Assembly: GCA_009801085.1 (NCBI GenBank)
Contig: VNWV01000003.1
Span: 1,054,001 to 1,118,000, forward strand
Direction: 5' to 3'
Length of the DNA: 64,000 bases
From: Lasiodiplodia sp. COLG20
Taxonomy: Eukaryota > Ascomycota > Dothideomycetes > Botryosphaeriales > Botryosphaeriaceae
Positions within the stretch are counted from its first letter, which is position 1. The number at the start of each line of letters is the position of its first letter. The notes under the pieces were generated by a model that searched no databases, was not told where the DNA came from, and saw nothing but the letters and a program-made list of their open reading frames with translations. The translations under genes and the position numbers were made by a program. Below are positions 34,516 to 45,943 of the stretch, in pieces.

Positions 34516-35390
34516 CTTTGAGGAAGGCAGTTGAAGAAAGCGAGTGTAGTGATTGACTGAGAGAGCGAATGTGCGGCTGAATGAAGATGAGACGACAAGC
34601 TGCGGACAGTACATATACCCCTATGAAGTGACTTATCAGTAAGGCTTCCTGCTCACCGGCTGGTGTATCTGCATGATGATCTCATGGCTAACGCCCACAC
34701 ATCATAAGTCGTATAGCGAGATGATGCCTCCATAGGACTCAGTGCTGCTCCGTCATCTCGTCACATCCAGATCCCGCTGCCGGCGTTCGCGGAACGTTGG
34801 AAAATGAGGATACGGCGTCTTGGCACGAACCACCGTTTTTCTGGTGGGGAGAGCTAATGGCGTTGTCATGACTTGTAGGGCCGAATAGACTGGATTCGCC
34901 GTCTGATAGAGCAGGCGGTGATGAATAAGCCGATTCAGTCGGGTGATTTCATTGGACGATCTACTATAGCAATTTCGCTAAGCCGCGTATTGTGACTTGG
35001 CAACAGGTTAGCGTCGTCTTGTTATTGTTTAGCAGTCCTTCTAGGAAACCTGCGGAAGAACTTACTATTTCCGTCCGTTTGAAGTGTTGGCGCTACAGCC
35101 TACCTTAGTCAAGTAGTGCAACAACACTGACAATGAAGCGAGGAAGTACCACTTGTAAGGCCGCCAAATACGGCGTTCCTGCTCAACCACCGGTGACGGA
35201 TCTCCGAAGGTTCCGAAACCCCATGGAGGAGGTTTGTCAGGATGGACTCTGGAAGACTTCAGGGTATTGATTTCGTGATGGTATAAGTACGGCTGCATCC
35301 GCATAGAAGTTGAGACTCAGCACCACACAGTCCCTCATTCAAACCAAACCACTCTCTCACACACAATCTTTACCTCTTCCAATCACCAAC
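34516..35390. promoter_or_regulatory. bidirectional promoter region between two secreted-protein genes
   Basis: 875 bp separate two divergent small secreted-protein genes. TATA-like sequences sit about 100 bp upstream of each start: GTATATGT on the minus strand (34618-34611) and TATAAGTA on the plus strand (35282-35289). No open frame in between is supported. Confidence 0.6.
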
Positions 35391-36030
35391 ATGCGTTTCC
35401 TCCCAGTTGCCGTTGTCGCCCTCGCCGCTGGCGTCCAGGCCAGCCCCGTGCCGCAGGGCACCACCGGTTCGCAGATCAGCAATGCGCAGTACGGTCAAGC
35501 CATCGGCTACGCCGTCCAGGGCGCCATTGATGCCGTCAAGGGTATCAAGAACTGGAACAAGGTCAGCTTGCACAACAATCACTCTCAGTGATTGCTCTAA
35601 CACCTGTAATAGAAGCGCGAGTCCTTCGTCAAGGCTGTCGTTCAGGGCATGTGGGAGCGCAACCCGGACAGGAACAGGGCTCCTGCTGCCATCTGCTACA
35701 ATAAGGGCTACGACCTGAAGGTGCCCACCGGCATGTTCGGCCTTCGTGACCAGGAGGTCTCGTCCGGTCCCCTGAAGACCGAGTGAGTGGCACCACATGA
35801 TTGAAAAGGGATATGAGCACAGCTGACTCGTCATGCAGTTATGATTGCTTCTACATGACCGGCAACAACGCTTTCTGGTCGCGCGGCGATGGTGGTAGCA
35901 TCAACGTAAGCTTACAAATTCTCTATGTTAAATTTCATGAGCGCCTGCTGACTTATTTTTTCAGCTGTGGACCATGTACGATGGTAACCGCTGCCGCTTC
36001 GATGGCAACTCGGATCTTTACTGCGACTAA
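35391..36030 (+). CDS. small secreted protein (effector candidate)
   Basis: Four exons, 35391-35561, 35613-35782, 35839-35905 and 35965-36030; 157 residues. The signal peptide MRFLPVAVVALAAGVQA is followed by a short SPVPQGTTG spacer, a helical N-terminal region (AIGYAVQGAIDAVKGIKNWNK) and a C-terminal region with four cysteines (ICYN, YDCFY, NRCRF, LYCD), rich in Gly, Asp and aromatics. All splice sites are consensus. I do not recognise the family. Small size, secretion and the divergent partner at 34515 make it an effector candidate; function is unknown. Confidence 0.87.
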
Positions 36031-36976
36031 ATCTGGTCTCCGACACATGTTGCACGAGTAACGTTATTGCGTGCTTTTCGACCTTCCGCTCCCCGAAGAA
36101 GCGTCCACTTCTACCCGTGTGTCAACGCACATTTATTTGGCTGCCTTGAACATAAGGCTATCCTCAGAACAGCAACTTTGGGGTCCTTTATTTTTAATTG
36201 TAGCTCTATTGATAGTTTCAAATCATTCCCCAAGACAAATTTCCACATGCCGTACAGAGTTACCATATGAAAATCCCACAAGCTACGCTGCGCAAAGTCT
36301 GATTAATTAGCTGTGTTACTGAAGCCATAATCACACGATTTGTAAATAGATGTCGCGCCCAAAATGCAATAATCGAGTGCTCTGTTTTTAACAATTGATA
36401 GAAGATAGGCCCGGTAAAGACTAAGGACGGCAACTTAGAACAAAAACTCGGCAGCGATCTAGCACGCTTCTGCCGATCTGAAAACCGCGCAAAATGAACG
36501 ACTTGACTCAAACCCAGATCAAAGGGGGGGAGGTGCTACCACGTGACTGTGCCACGCTGTGATCCAACGATCCCCTCTACAAAGCAATACAACACACATC
36601 TCAATGAGCTCTATACACCACAGTGCACCTCTCGATATGCTTAAATTCGTCCGATCTCAGCCCTACGAGTTTAAAACCCTAATAATGCCTGCCTGAATCA
36701 GGCACAAGAATTACTAGAAGTGGTATAGTTTACGAAGGGCTTGGCACCCCGGATCCCAGCGCCACCCGACCGCGATTTACCGAACCGAGCCGATGTAGAG
36801 CGAACCAAATGCTCCGGTTGCCAATGTCAGCCTCAATCCTATTTCTAGGCAATGGGTTGCCTCCTGGCCACCATTGCACTGCATAAATTCGTCTGACCCC
36901 TCTCTTGAATTCTGCTTCCGTCTGACCTTTATCTCGGATTTTCCCTCTTTCGCGCGACTCATTTTATCCTGCAATC
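36031..36976. other. intergenic, no supported gene
   Basis: 3' flank of the secreted-protein gene and promoter of QCR8. AT-rich in the first half. Short overlapping open frames without features; nothing else seen. Confidence 0.45.
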
Positions 36977-37569
36977 ATGGGCGGCGGAGGCTACGGCGGC
37001 ACTAACTCCCGGCGTCTGAACAATGTGTACGAACAACAACTACCACAACTCTCTACCGGTCTCAGCTGACCATCCTTCCACAGCTACGTCAAAGACCCTC
37101 ACTGGGGCGGCCCGCACTGGTACAGTTTAGAAAACCGCATCGCCAAAGAGTAAAGCAACCCGCATCCCGATCCGATCCCAAACTAAAAGGATCTACCATT
37201 AACATCCCTCACTCACCACAGATACCCGAAGCTCACGCAATGGGGTGATCCCGTCTGGGGCACGGCTGAGCGGGGCATCACGACGTACCGGCTGTCGTGG
37301 AACCGTCAGCGGGCCATGGGCGGCGCCGGCCACGCCGCCATCTTCAACACTTGGCGGCGGTCGAAAGCGCAGATCCTCTATTGGGCACCGCCGCTGATTG
37401 GCGCTTACTACCTCATGACTTGGGCGAATGAGCAGTATGTTTAGGATCCTGGTTTCTGTTTCGGTGATGCGGAGGAGTTCCGGTGGATGGAATGCTGACT
37501 GTGGGTTGCAGGAATGAGTGGATCAATTCGAAGGAGGGGAGGGTTGCTACCGCCGGCGACGAGGAGTAG
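36977..37569 (+). CDS. qcr8: cytochrome b-c1 complex subunit 8 (ubiquinol-cytochrome c reductase)
   Basis: Four exons, 36977-37026, 37084-37149, 37222-37434 and 37512-37569, giving 128 residues. Diagnostic QCR8 segments: GITTYRLSWNRQRAMGGAGHAAIFNTWRR split across the domain, then the single membrane helix YWAPPLIGAYYLMTWANEQ and the tail NEWINSKEGR. The protein sits in the mitochondrial inner membrane as a small, non-catalytic subunit of complex III next to cytochrome b and supports ubiquinol oxidation. The Gly-rich N-terminus (MGGGGYGG) is usual for filamentous fungal orthologues. A housekeeping gene, so it anchors this part of the window as core genome. Confidence 0.96.
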
Positions 37570-38140
37570 AAGGTCCTGCAGGAAATGGCATGGAACTTTT
37601 CAAATTCTCGTGTGGCGGTCTGGACGACAGCTGCCCTGTACTACCGTGGCTGGGCTGGGCCGGATCGGATGCGGCAGAGCTTCCATGGTCTTCTCGAGAA
37701 CACACTCTCTTTTCCACAGCAATCGGATCCGGCAAGCGTGCATGCGCAGGTATCTTGGGAAATGAGACTGCTGTGCACAATGAGCAAGACCGGTGTCTTG
37801 ATGGTCTGGTCATTTCATTTGTTTCAATTTCGTTGTATTGGAAGTTAAACAGAAAAGACTAAATAAGCGTAGAGATTCGAACGAAAAAATGAATAAATCA
37901 AGAAAATTTAAGGTGACTCCATAAGTGAATGCTTTTAGCACATTGTACAGTATCTCGTTATCCCAATACCGCAATTTCTCAATTATTTTACAGCTGGAAG
38001 CTAGAAAGGGTGTGTTCCAACGGAACGTTCAGTTGATCGATCCCCTTTTCCGCTTCGTTCATGCCGAAAACCCACATATTAATACAGTCCACTGGCCCTG
38101 CCACAGTGGGGCAACCTTTTACCTTCACACAACTATGATA
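37570..38140. other. intergenic between convergent genes
   Basis: 3' flanks of QCR8 (plus) and the EBP-family gene (minus). The open frames here overlap QCR8 3' sequence and have no features. Confidence 0.45.
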
Positions 38141-39094
38141 CTACTCTTTCTTCACCGCGCCCTTCGACTTGAGCGGTACCTCCTGCTTGGTCAACGCCTC
38201 GAATGCGCCCTGACACGCCGCAAAACTCCTCCAGATCAAGACTACTGTATGTCAGTACGAATTTGCTGCTTCACATGATAGTACAAACTTACTCGAGGGA
38301 ATGAAAATCCAGATGGCGTTGAAGAAGAAATAGTAGAACCAATAATAGTACGCGCCCGGGCGACAGTAAGTCACACCCAGAATTGTTTCATCGAAAAAGT
38401 TGGTTGCGAAATAGAGCACGTCGCCGTAGATCTGGCCCAACGAGATGACGATTTGAAGCGGGTGGCGAAGCGGGGAGTTGGTGATCATCATGTAGGCGAG
38501 CACCATGCACAGCGGGCCCCAGCAAATCTAAACGGGTGTCAACTGTCAACTGCTTGAATTCGGCTCTAGATGTGAATGAACTTACAGCCGTTACTGCCTC
38601 CATGCAGAGAACAAAGGGGTCCGAGGTCAAGTAGCGCGAATCTGAAAGGGAGTACTCCTTCCAAAGTTGGCCGAACAAATGCTGGGAGCTGGCCAAGTCC
38701 CGGAAATTGTAGACATAAAATCCTGGTTTACATGCATTAGAGGAGACCATTTGCTGTGCGTGAAGAGAACCGATGTTACCTTCGAAAAATAAGTGAATGG
38801 AGCCGGCTGTGTTTTTGTCAGTGGGAATGGTAATTTTCTGTTTGGTTATAGCAACTTACACAAAACAAACCACATGAATGTGAGAACTTCGGACACAGGC
38901 ATGGTAGGCTGCTTTTTGGCCACAACGAAGTACGCCATACCGAGAACGGTAGACCATGCTACGGCGAAAGCGCCAAGCAGCAAAAGCAATGACCACTGAT
39001 TCGCAGCATAGCCGACGACTGCAACGCCAAGGGGATAGTAAGGGTGTTGCGCAAACTCAACTTGCGTGAAGTTCAAACCAATTTCGGAAGCCAT
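38141..39094 (-). CDS. emopamil-binding (EBP/EXPERA) family membrane protein
   Basis: Five exons, 39094-38860, 38806-38780, 38722-38586, 38527-38293 and 38244-38141; 245 residues. The second exon is only 27 nt. Four or five membrane helices are visible. EBP hallmarks: SGSIHLFFEG (the conserved His and Glu), LASSQHLFGQLWKEYSLSDSRY, ICWGPLCMVLAYM and a final YFATNFFDE...YYYWFYYFFFNAIWIFIP segment. The C-terminus ends in a Lys-rich KKE tail, suggesting ER residence. EBP enzymes isomerise the delta-8 sterol double bond to delta-7; fungi normally use the unrelated ERG2 enzyme, so this homologue may bind or modify another sterol or lipid. Activity is inferred. Confidence 0.9.
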
Positions 39095-39874
39095 TTTTGT
39101 CTCAACTGAAACCTGCTGCTCGATAATTGGAGGAAAGGAAGGTACATATTGGGGAGTTGTGAGAATCGTTGGTTGGTTTAATGGAGTGCGCGGGCTCCGC
39201 GGACGCCGCGGATTTCCCCAGGTTTTCACGCATCGTATGAGGTTTCAACACAATTACCAGCAAAGAATCCTTCACGGGTCTTGTCAGCTCCGAAGCACAC
39301 ACCACATTAGGCAGCAATTGCGACAGAAGGAAGGGAGATGGAGAGAGCGTGTGGAAGAAGTTCATTCATTGGGTGAAAAAAAGCGAAAGGATAAAGATGG
39401 ATTCCAGGACATCACAGCTGTTGATTTGGTGCTGTGGAATCTCCGGGTAGGAGCAGACTACAGGGTGCAGTTCAGGAACTCACCGCTTTCCTTATTAGTT
39501 TTCTTTTCGACGCTAACGAAATATCCCAAGCTCCTGAGCCAATCGATAAGCTCGATAAGGGCTCGAGATAATCTGAATTATACAACTGGCTGGAAATCAG
39601 CAGCACCTCGCACGAGATTCGCTTCCAGCCATTGGAGCAGCCAAATTTCTTGGCCGTATCACCTCAAGGCCCGAGAGCAGCTGCAGTGAGCTGGATGAAG
39701 CTGCGGCCACATCCCCGTTATTAGATTGACGATCGGCAATCGTCGCGGCGATCAGTCAGCGGCGGCAGCGCGGGAAGGAGGTGCCCGGGCCGGCCGCCCG
39801 CGCATCCAGGCACCGCAGGGAGAAGGACGTACGTATTCTCACGATTGCACCGCTCTCACCCTTCTCCTCGCAGC
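39095..39874. other. intergenic; possible 5' leader exon of the GT8 gene
   Basis: Divergent promoters of the EBP gene and the glycosyltransferase gene. A consensus donor GTACGT at about 39830 and a CTCGCAG acceptor just before the 39875 start codon suggest an intron in the 5' leader of the glycosyltransferase. No other feature. Confidence 0.5.
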
Positions 39875-41223
39875 ATGCCGAACGGCACCTACAACTACCC
39901 CAAAATCCGCTCGCCCCGGACCATCCATGTGCCGCCGTCCAGCTACCAGCAGCAGCACCACCAATGGAGCCCGCGCGGCGGGCCGCGTTCCTGGCGGCGC
40001 TCGCGGTGCCTGACGCTCGTCGCCGTCGCGCTCGTCCTCATGCTCTGGTACAACCATGGCAGCAGCTCTAAGACCGATCCCAACGCCGCACAACGTCTGC
40101 CAAACGGCCTCCCCGACGCGGGCGTCGACTGGTCGCGCTTCGCCTACTCGCAGTACGCCACCAACGGCGCGTACCTGTGCAACTCGGTGATGCTATTCTC
40201 GCAGCTCGCCGCGCTGGGCAGCCGCGCCGACCGCGTGCTGTTCTACCCGGAAGAATGGGACCTAACGGTCGAAAGCACGCGCGACCGCGACAGCCAGCTG
40301 CTCGTGATGGCGCGGGACCAGCTGCGCGTCAAGCTCATCCCGATGAACATGCAGAGCGTGCGCGCCAGCCGCCTTTCCACCACCGACGACCAAGACGACG
40401 AAGAAGAAGAAACCTGGGACTTCAGCATCAACAAGTTCCTGGCCTGGAACCTGACGCAGTACTCCCGCGTCCTCCACCTCGACTCGGACGTCACCCTCCG
40501 CAACGCCCACCTCGACGACCTCTTCTTCCTGCCCCCCGCCCCCGCCGCCATGCCGCGCGCCTACTGGGAGCTGCCGCACACGCGCAAACTCACCTCCCTC
40601 CTCGTCCTCCTCACGCCCTCGCAGACGGAATTCGAAGCCCTCATGCACGCCGCCTTCACGTCCGAGGGCGCGCGGCACCGCTTCGACATGGAGCTGCTGA
40701 ACGAGCGCTACGCCGACTCCGCCCTCGTGCTGCCGCACCGTCGGCTGGCCATGCTGACGGGCGAGTTCCGCCGCGACGACCACACCATGTATCTGGGGGC
40801 GGAAGACGAGTTCTGGGATACGGAGAAGGTGCTGGCGGAGACGCGGGTCGTGCATTTCTCGGACTGGCCCCTGCCCAAGCCGTGGATCATGTGGCCGAAT
40901 AAGTTGCTCGCGGAGATGCTGCCGAAGTGCAGGATTCGCCCCGGGACGGCGGCGGAGAGTGGGTGTCAGGATAGAGAGGTTTGGAGGGCGTTGTATGAGG
41001 ATTTTAGGGAGAGGAGGAAGGTATGGCTATTCGCTTGTTCGATTCCGCTGGAGATGATCGATGTTTTTGCTGACCTGCGATTGTGCTTTAGGACGTTTGC
41101 AAGTTGCTCAGCGTTCCTGCCCCGCAGTGGCCCCCGCCGCCCAAAATGAGCAAGCCCAAGGCTAAACCCCAAGACGATGGCGCGAAGACGAAAGACGCGC
41201 CCGATACTAGAGCTACGCCGTAG
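39875..41223 (+). CDS. glycosyltransferase family 8-like type II membrane protein
   Basis: Two exons, 39875-41020 and 41092-41223; 425 residues. A cytoplasmic basic N-terminus is followed by a single anchor helix (about residues 45-59, CLTLVAVALVLMLWY) and a lumenal domain. Motifs include YATNGAYLCNSVMLF, VLFYPEEWDL, the metal-binding DxD site in RVLHLDSDVTL and HFSDWPLPKPWIMWP near the end, all typical of fungal GT8/Gnt1-type N-acetylglucosaminyltransferases. It should act in the Golgi on protein or lipid glycans using a nucleotide sugar. The donor sugar cannot be told. The tail after the intron is Pro/Lys-rich and may be disordered. The first ATG at 39875 directly follows a putative leader intron. 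Confidence 0.88.
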
Positions 41224-42188
41224 ACTTTTCCCGCTGTGTGGATACAAGACTGTGTTTATTTGCATAATATCTTTAGAGGACATAAGAAAGGCGTTGCGGC
41301 GTTGTATTGATAGAAACGGGTCCGCGGGGCCTTACAAAACGACAAGACAAAGGACATTGAATTCGAAAGGCTTGGAATGTACAAAATCCGGATAGCTGTA
41401 CATGTATAATTTGGGATGATTGTGCAGTGGACTAGCTTTGAATCAGATTCAGAGCACCGGAGCAGGTCTGGTTTGTAGGTAAAGAGTATATCCCGTCTCG
41501 TCAGTTTTATGATGGACCAATAATGCAATATACTGTTGGATCATTATTTGTAGGCGTGCATTCAAAGTACCAGTGAGTATCCTTGTGGCGCTTTTTCCGG
41601 CAGGTTGACGTATCTGTTTTGCCGTTGCACCGCAAAGTGGTTTGCATCTATGCAGCGCGTCACGACCGGTCCGCAACCAAGCAATGGCCCGCAAAATTTC
41701 CATCCGCCGATTGTGTTGGTATCTCAAGCCTTCTTTGAACGTCCGATCTTATTTCCATTTCTCATTTACCTTGTTCACCATCGCCCGGGATAAAATTTCT
41801 ATGGAGTCGAGGACGATGAGGGCCAACAACGGGCAGTTTCCAATGCTCTTGCGGGTCCCACAATAATACCGTGTCCACGTGAGATGTGGAGTGGTAATCG
41901 CTGACGTGGTAACTTCAAATCTTGTCCTTCCATTCCTCGGCTTTACACCTCCAACAACTTCTCTGAGGCTCCCCTGCCGTTGGGTAGACCATTCGTTTTC
42001 AGTTCGCTCTTTGAGCGCTTGGCCTGCTTTGAAACATAGCTCGTTTGTTCAAGAACACATCCTACATCCGTCAATCCGGTGACAGGAACTCCATTTGAGC
42101 AACAACACGACCGACTCAACACTAAAACTCGGATGACCGTAGGGAGAAGCCCAAGATAGCGATCCACCATCTGACTAGGAAGATCAAC
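41224..42188. other. intergenic, no supported gene
   Basis: 3' flank of the glycosyltransferase and 5' flank of the HET gene. No conserved motif, repeat or RNA gene recognised. Confidence 0.45.
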
Positions 42189-44192
42189 ATGTCACTAGTC
42201 ACAAAAGAGGGCCCACTGTGCCAAAGATGCTCAAGTCTTGACTTCGAAGCATATTTCAGTTCTAGGCTGCTCCAAAACTCCGAGGCATTCGAATTCGAAT
42301 TTGACTTTGCCATCGACGTTGCTGCTTCGTCCTTGACCTGCCCGTTGTGTAGCATGACACGACGAATGCATTTAGAGTACAATGAGCGCTTCATTCTTTA
42401 CCACAGCGATTTCTATCCAACAGAAGTGTGGGTAATGATGAGAATCGAAAAGCGCGATACAGGCCTGGGCAAGCTTTCATGCTCTTGGTATGCGTCCCCT
42501 GAGACGGACGTAACCTCACGAATCCACGACTGGCCAAAGGACCCAAAGAAGGTCGATTTTGGTGCGCTGAAGAAGAAGGTCGCTCAATGCGAAACTGAAC
42601 ATGGACCAACCTGCAGAGTACAGAATCGCACGCCGGTAGAAGGACTCCGAGTATACAACTGTCTCACAAACAAGCTTGAGGAAACCACGACACAGACGAA
42701 GTACGTCGCATTGAGCTACGTATGGGGCTCTTTTCCGGACAGTGCTTTCCAAAAACCCCCTGAGCAACATCGAACCATCCGTGACGCGATACAAGTGACT
42801 CTCCGCTTAGGATACAAGTATATTTGGGTCGACCAGCTTTGCATCAATCAAGACGGTGCACACAAGCTACAGCAAATCCAGCAAATGAACCGCATATATG
42901 AAAATGCAGACTTAACGATCGTTGCTGCGGCGGGCGATGATTCTGACTTCGGCATCCCTGGAGTGCAAGACAGAAGTCGGCTGGCCCGAACATGCTTCAA
43001 AATTGGGGATCTTCAATTCTTTGAAACGCTGGATGAGCCTGAGCTGTTCCTTGATGGGACAACCTGGAGGTCTAGAGCATGGACTTTCCAAGAGGAGAAG
43101 TTGTCGCACCGGCTCCTTGTGTTCACCGAACGCGCCGCTTGGTTCTCCTGCTATCTCACGTCAGCAGAGGAAGGTTCCGAAGCCAAAACCCCAGAAAAGA
43201 ACAGAATACCCCCCTTGGAATTTGGATTCGGGCTCTCAACGAAGACACCTTGGCCTACCTTCGGTCTCACGAAGCCGTTTCGATTCAGCGACATGATCTA
43301 TGAGTACTCGAATCGGTCCCTGACATATTCTTCTGATGCTGTAAATGCATTTTCTGGGATTTTGACGGCGATGAAGGAGGCGAAGTTGATCGTCTCCCAT
43401 GTATGGGGCACTCCGATCATGACATCGATTGCAGTGGATGATGACGCCGACCTCTATTTCTCTAGATTTGGATTTGAGAATCTGAAGGGAAACACCGTTG
43501 CCGGATTCATAGTTAACCTGATGTGGAGATCGTCACCTCTAAAACGCTTGAAACCAAGACACGGAATCCCAAGCTGGTCATGGGCGGGCTGGCAAGGCGG
43601 AATTTCCTTTCACCAAATTTTCAGCGAACCAGACGCCGATCCCGGCATCGAAGTCCTCATCGAGTGTACAGATGGTCGGATTTTAACCTGGTCCGAATTC
43701 GAAGACCTGTCATACCTCGAGAACCAGTCTTATCTCATCTCCCGTTTCGTCCGTCTCAAAGCTTGGACTATGAATGTCAAGTTTGAATGCCATAAATCGC
43801 CCACACCCAAGGTTGGCTATGCGGGCGATAGGAGGCTGTATGCGGTAGTGCAGATGTTGAACGGGGACGAGATTCTATCGGAAATCTACCTATGTCGTGG
43901 ACGCCAGAACGATTCGAGCAAGGACCCGATTGATGAGTTCAAGTGCGGGGTATACACTGGAGTTTCCCTCTCTCGACTCGATCAGATCCCCAGAACACGA
44001 GCATACATCATGCTTTTGCACCAGGTGAACGGAAATTTTCAACGGATTGGGAACTTTTACCTGAACTCGGACTCACGATTGAGGAAGAGGGGTCCTTCTG
44101 GGGAAGTAACTTACTTCGATTACACTGAGATAAGCCTGACTGGTAAAACGCTTGGCTTAAATCTGCGCATGGAGGAGATTCGTATTGGATAA
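42189..44192 (+). CDS. heterokaryon incompatibility (HET) domain protein
   Basis: Single-exon, 667 residues. A Cys-rich N-terminus (CQRCSSLDF ... CPLCSM) precedes the HET domain, with the three standard blocks: YVALSYVWGS, YKYIWVDQLCINQD...QMNRIYENADLTIVAAAG and WRSRAWTFQEEKLSHRLLVF. A C-terminal half includes the usual HGIPSWSWAGW segment. HET proteins trigger cell death during nonself fusion, usually in concert with a partner; HET is distantly related to TIR. The frame is intact with no stop or frameshift, so it may be functional. Its partner is unknown. It opens the immunity-like region of the window. Confidence 0.95.
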   Translation: MSLVTKEGPLCQRCSSLDFEAYFSSRLLQNSEAFEFEFDFAIDVAASSLTCPLCSMTRRMHLEYNERFILYHSDFYPTEVWVMMRIEKRDTGLGKLSCSWYASPETDVTSRIHDWPKDPKKVDFGALKKKVAQCETEHGPTCRVQNRTPVEGLRVYNCLTNKLEETTTQTKYVALSYVWGSFPDSAFQKPPEQHRTIRDAIQVTLRLGYKYIWVDQLCINQDGAHKLQQIQQMNRIYENADLTIVAAAGDDSDFGIPGVQDRSRLARTCFKIGDLQFFETLDEPELFLDGTTWRSRAWTFQEEKLSHRLLVFTERAAWFSCYLTSAEEGSEAKTPEKNRIPPLEFGFGLSTKTPWPTFGLTKPFRFSDMIYEYSNRSLTYSSDAVNAFSGILTAMKEAKLIVSHVWGTPIMTSIAVDDDADLYFSRFGFENLKGNTVAGFIVNLMWRSSPLKRLKPRHGIPSWSWAGWQGGISFHQIFSEPDADPGIEVLIECTDGRILTWSEFEDLSYLENQSYLISRFVRLKAWTMNVKFECHKSPTPKVGYAGDRRLYAVVQMLNGDEILSEIYLCRGRQNDSSKDPIDEFKCGVYTGVSLSRLDQIPRTRAYIMLLHQVNGNFQRIGNFYLNSDSRLRKRGPSGEVTYFDYTEISLTGKTLGLNLRMEEIRIG

Positions 44193-44459
44193 AGGGAAAA
44201 CATATAAAGCAGTGCTTTATGTCAACTAGAATCTCTTTCATTCTTAGGCAGAACTTATTCGATTCTTCAGCCACTACAGTCTCTCGAAGATTCCGCCTAA
44301 AATGAGGAGGGCGGTTATATATCTTTCCCGCCCATGCTCTGCTAATTGCTCGAGAGAGTAAATCCTTGCGGCTAGAAGTTCGAATTAACTGAGATCTGAT
44401 ATTGAAGGCAGTCTAATTTTTGCTTGTTACATCCTGCTCATCAAAGTCCAACGTCTATT

Positions 44460-45503
44460 TCAGCTGCTCTTAACCCCATCCAACCGTCTCCAAAACTCAC
44501 CAATAAACCCAGCAACCTCGGGCACCCTCTCCCTAACCACCCCATGCCCAACCTGCGGCACAACATTCACATCCCTAAACCCCAACCCCCTCAACTCCTC
44601 CACCGTACACAAATCATCCAACTCCCCCAACACCACCACCGCCGGAATCCCCGTCCCCACCGCCCTCACAAACTCCTCATCCCGATCCATCACACCCCCA
44701 TCCCTAAAAACCGCCACGACCGACGCCGTATGCCCCGGATGCTCCCGCATCTGCCACCCGCGCACCGCCTCCGCCACCACCTCGCCCCTGCTCACCCGCT
44801 CCTCCCAATCCCCCGGCACCCGCAGCTCTCCGCCTTCCAGCACCCGCAGCACCCAATCCCGCGCCGCTGCTTCATCCACCTCCTCACCGCGCTGCAGATA
44901 CCGCCGCTCCTCGGCACTGAACCCCGCCGCGCGAATCAACCCCGCCGGCGCGACGAGCGCGTAGCTCTGCACGCGCGACGGCCGCGTGCCGACGTACCCA
45001 ACCGTCAGCGCGGCGCCGAACGAGTAGCCGACGAGGTGCGCGGATGGCCAGGCGAGGGTGTCCAGCACGGCGTCGATGAGGCCGTGGAAGAGAGCGGCGT
45101 CGTGCGGGGCGATAGGCGTGTCGCTCAGCCCGTGGCCCCAGAGGTCGAGGAGGGCGAGGTGCGCGGAGGGGAAGGATGCGTGGAGCGCGCGGGCGAGCGG
45201 GAGCATGCCGAGGGCGGGGGTTTGGACGCCGTGGATGAGGAGGACGCGGGAGGGGGTGGTGGTGGTGGTGGTGGTGGTGGTGGTGGTGGTGGTGGTGGTG
45301 GTGGTGGTGGAGGGGCTGGAAGAGGGGGGGATTTCGTAGTATGCGGCTTTGCCGGTGGGCGTGGTGAGGAATTTGGCGGGGGGGAGGAGCGCGCCGAAGG
45401 TGGTGGTGAAGGCGGTTTCGGTCGGGCCGGGGATCGGGGGTTGTGGTGGCCTCGGCGCGGCGCCGGGGCGCGGGAGGACGAGGTCGAGCGGGGTGGGAGA
45501 CAT
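44460..45503 (-). CDS. alpha/beta hydrolase fold protein with poly-Thr insert
   Basis: Intronless, 347 residues from the ATG at 45503; the longer frame upstream begins with GTG and is not used. A TATA-like CATAAAAA lies about 70 bp upstream on the minus strand. The fold is complete: VLLIHGVQTPALGM (oxyanion region), LDLWGHGLSD, the nucleophile elbow VGYSFGAA, LGELDDLC for the acid and VGHGV for the histidine. No signal peptide is evident. A run of about 18 threonines (ACC microsatellite, 45255-45310) sits just before the first core strand. The substrate is unknown. Confidence 0.85.
   Translation of the reverse strand: MSPTPLDLVLPRPGAAPRPPQPPIPGPTETAFTTTFGALLPPAKFLTTPTGKAAYYEIPPSSSPSTTTTTTTTTTTTTTTTTTPSRVLLIHGVQTPALGMLPLARALHASFPSAHLALLDLWGHGLSDTPIAPHDAALFHGLIDAVLDTLAWPSAHLVGYSFGAALTVGYVGTRPSRVQSYALVAPAGLIRAAGFSAEERRYLQRGEEVDEAAARDWVLRVLEGGELRVPGDWEERVSRGEVVAEAVRGWQMREHPGHTASVVAVFRDGGVMDRDEEFVRAVGTGIPAVVVLGELDDLCTVEELRGLGFRDVNVVPQVGHGVVRERVPEVAGFIGEFWRRLDGVKSS
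45255..45310 (-). repeat. (ACC)n coding microsatellite, poly-Thr
   Basis: Uninterrupted GGT triplets on the plus strand, about 18 units, in frame in the alpha/beta hydrolase gene. Confidence 0.95.
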
Positions 45504-45943
45504 TGTTGTGGTGGTGGAGGGTGTTTGTGGTGGGAGGAGGGGGAGACGGATGGATGCTCGTGATGGGGCGTTTTTATGGCGTTGAAGGATCGGATACACG
45601 CGATAACGTGCGCGTTTTACGTCAGGTTCGGCTTACTGCTTATTTTTGTTGATGGCGTGGCGCATGTAACGGATTTAAGGCGAACAAACAGTTGGGTCCG
45701 TGCGGGATGGTAAACTGCGCTTCTGGCGGAATAATTGTCTACGTATATCTACCATACGCTGGAACTATGGATGCAGGGTTTAACTAGTTTGGGATGCTCG
45801 TTTGGGTAAAGCTATTTCATGTAGTCGCTTTTCGGACCCTTCCTTCAACTTTGGACCAACCGAATAAATTTTCAACCATTACGTTGTACTATAAGTAGAG
45901 GGGAAGCAACTGCCGCAGTGCCGCACTTTCCCACACAGCAGTC
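45504..45943. promoter_or_regulatory. divergent intergenic region with TATA boxes
   Basis: 440 bp between divergent starts at 45503 (minus) and 45944 (plus). TATAAGTA at 45890-45897 lies about 50 bp upstream of the plus-strand start and supports that small gene. The minus gene has CATAAAAA at 45578-45571. Confidence 0.6.

Noticed and set aside
44424..45563. Plus-strand 379-codon frame opposite the alpha/beta hydrolase
   Set aside because: Low-complexity shadow (Pro/His, then Gly runs) of the hydrolase gene, which has a complete catalytic fold.
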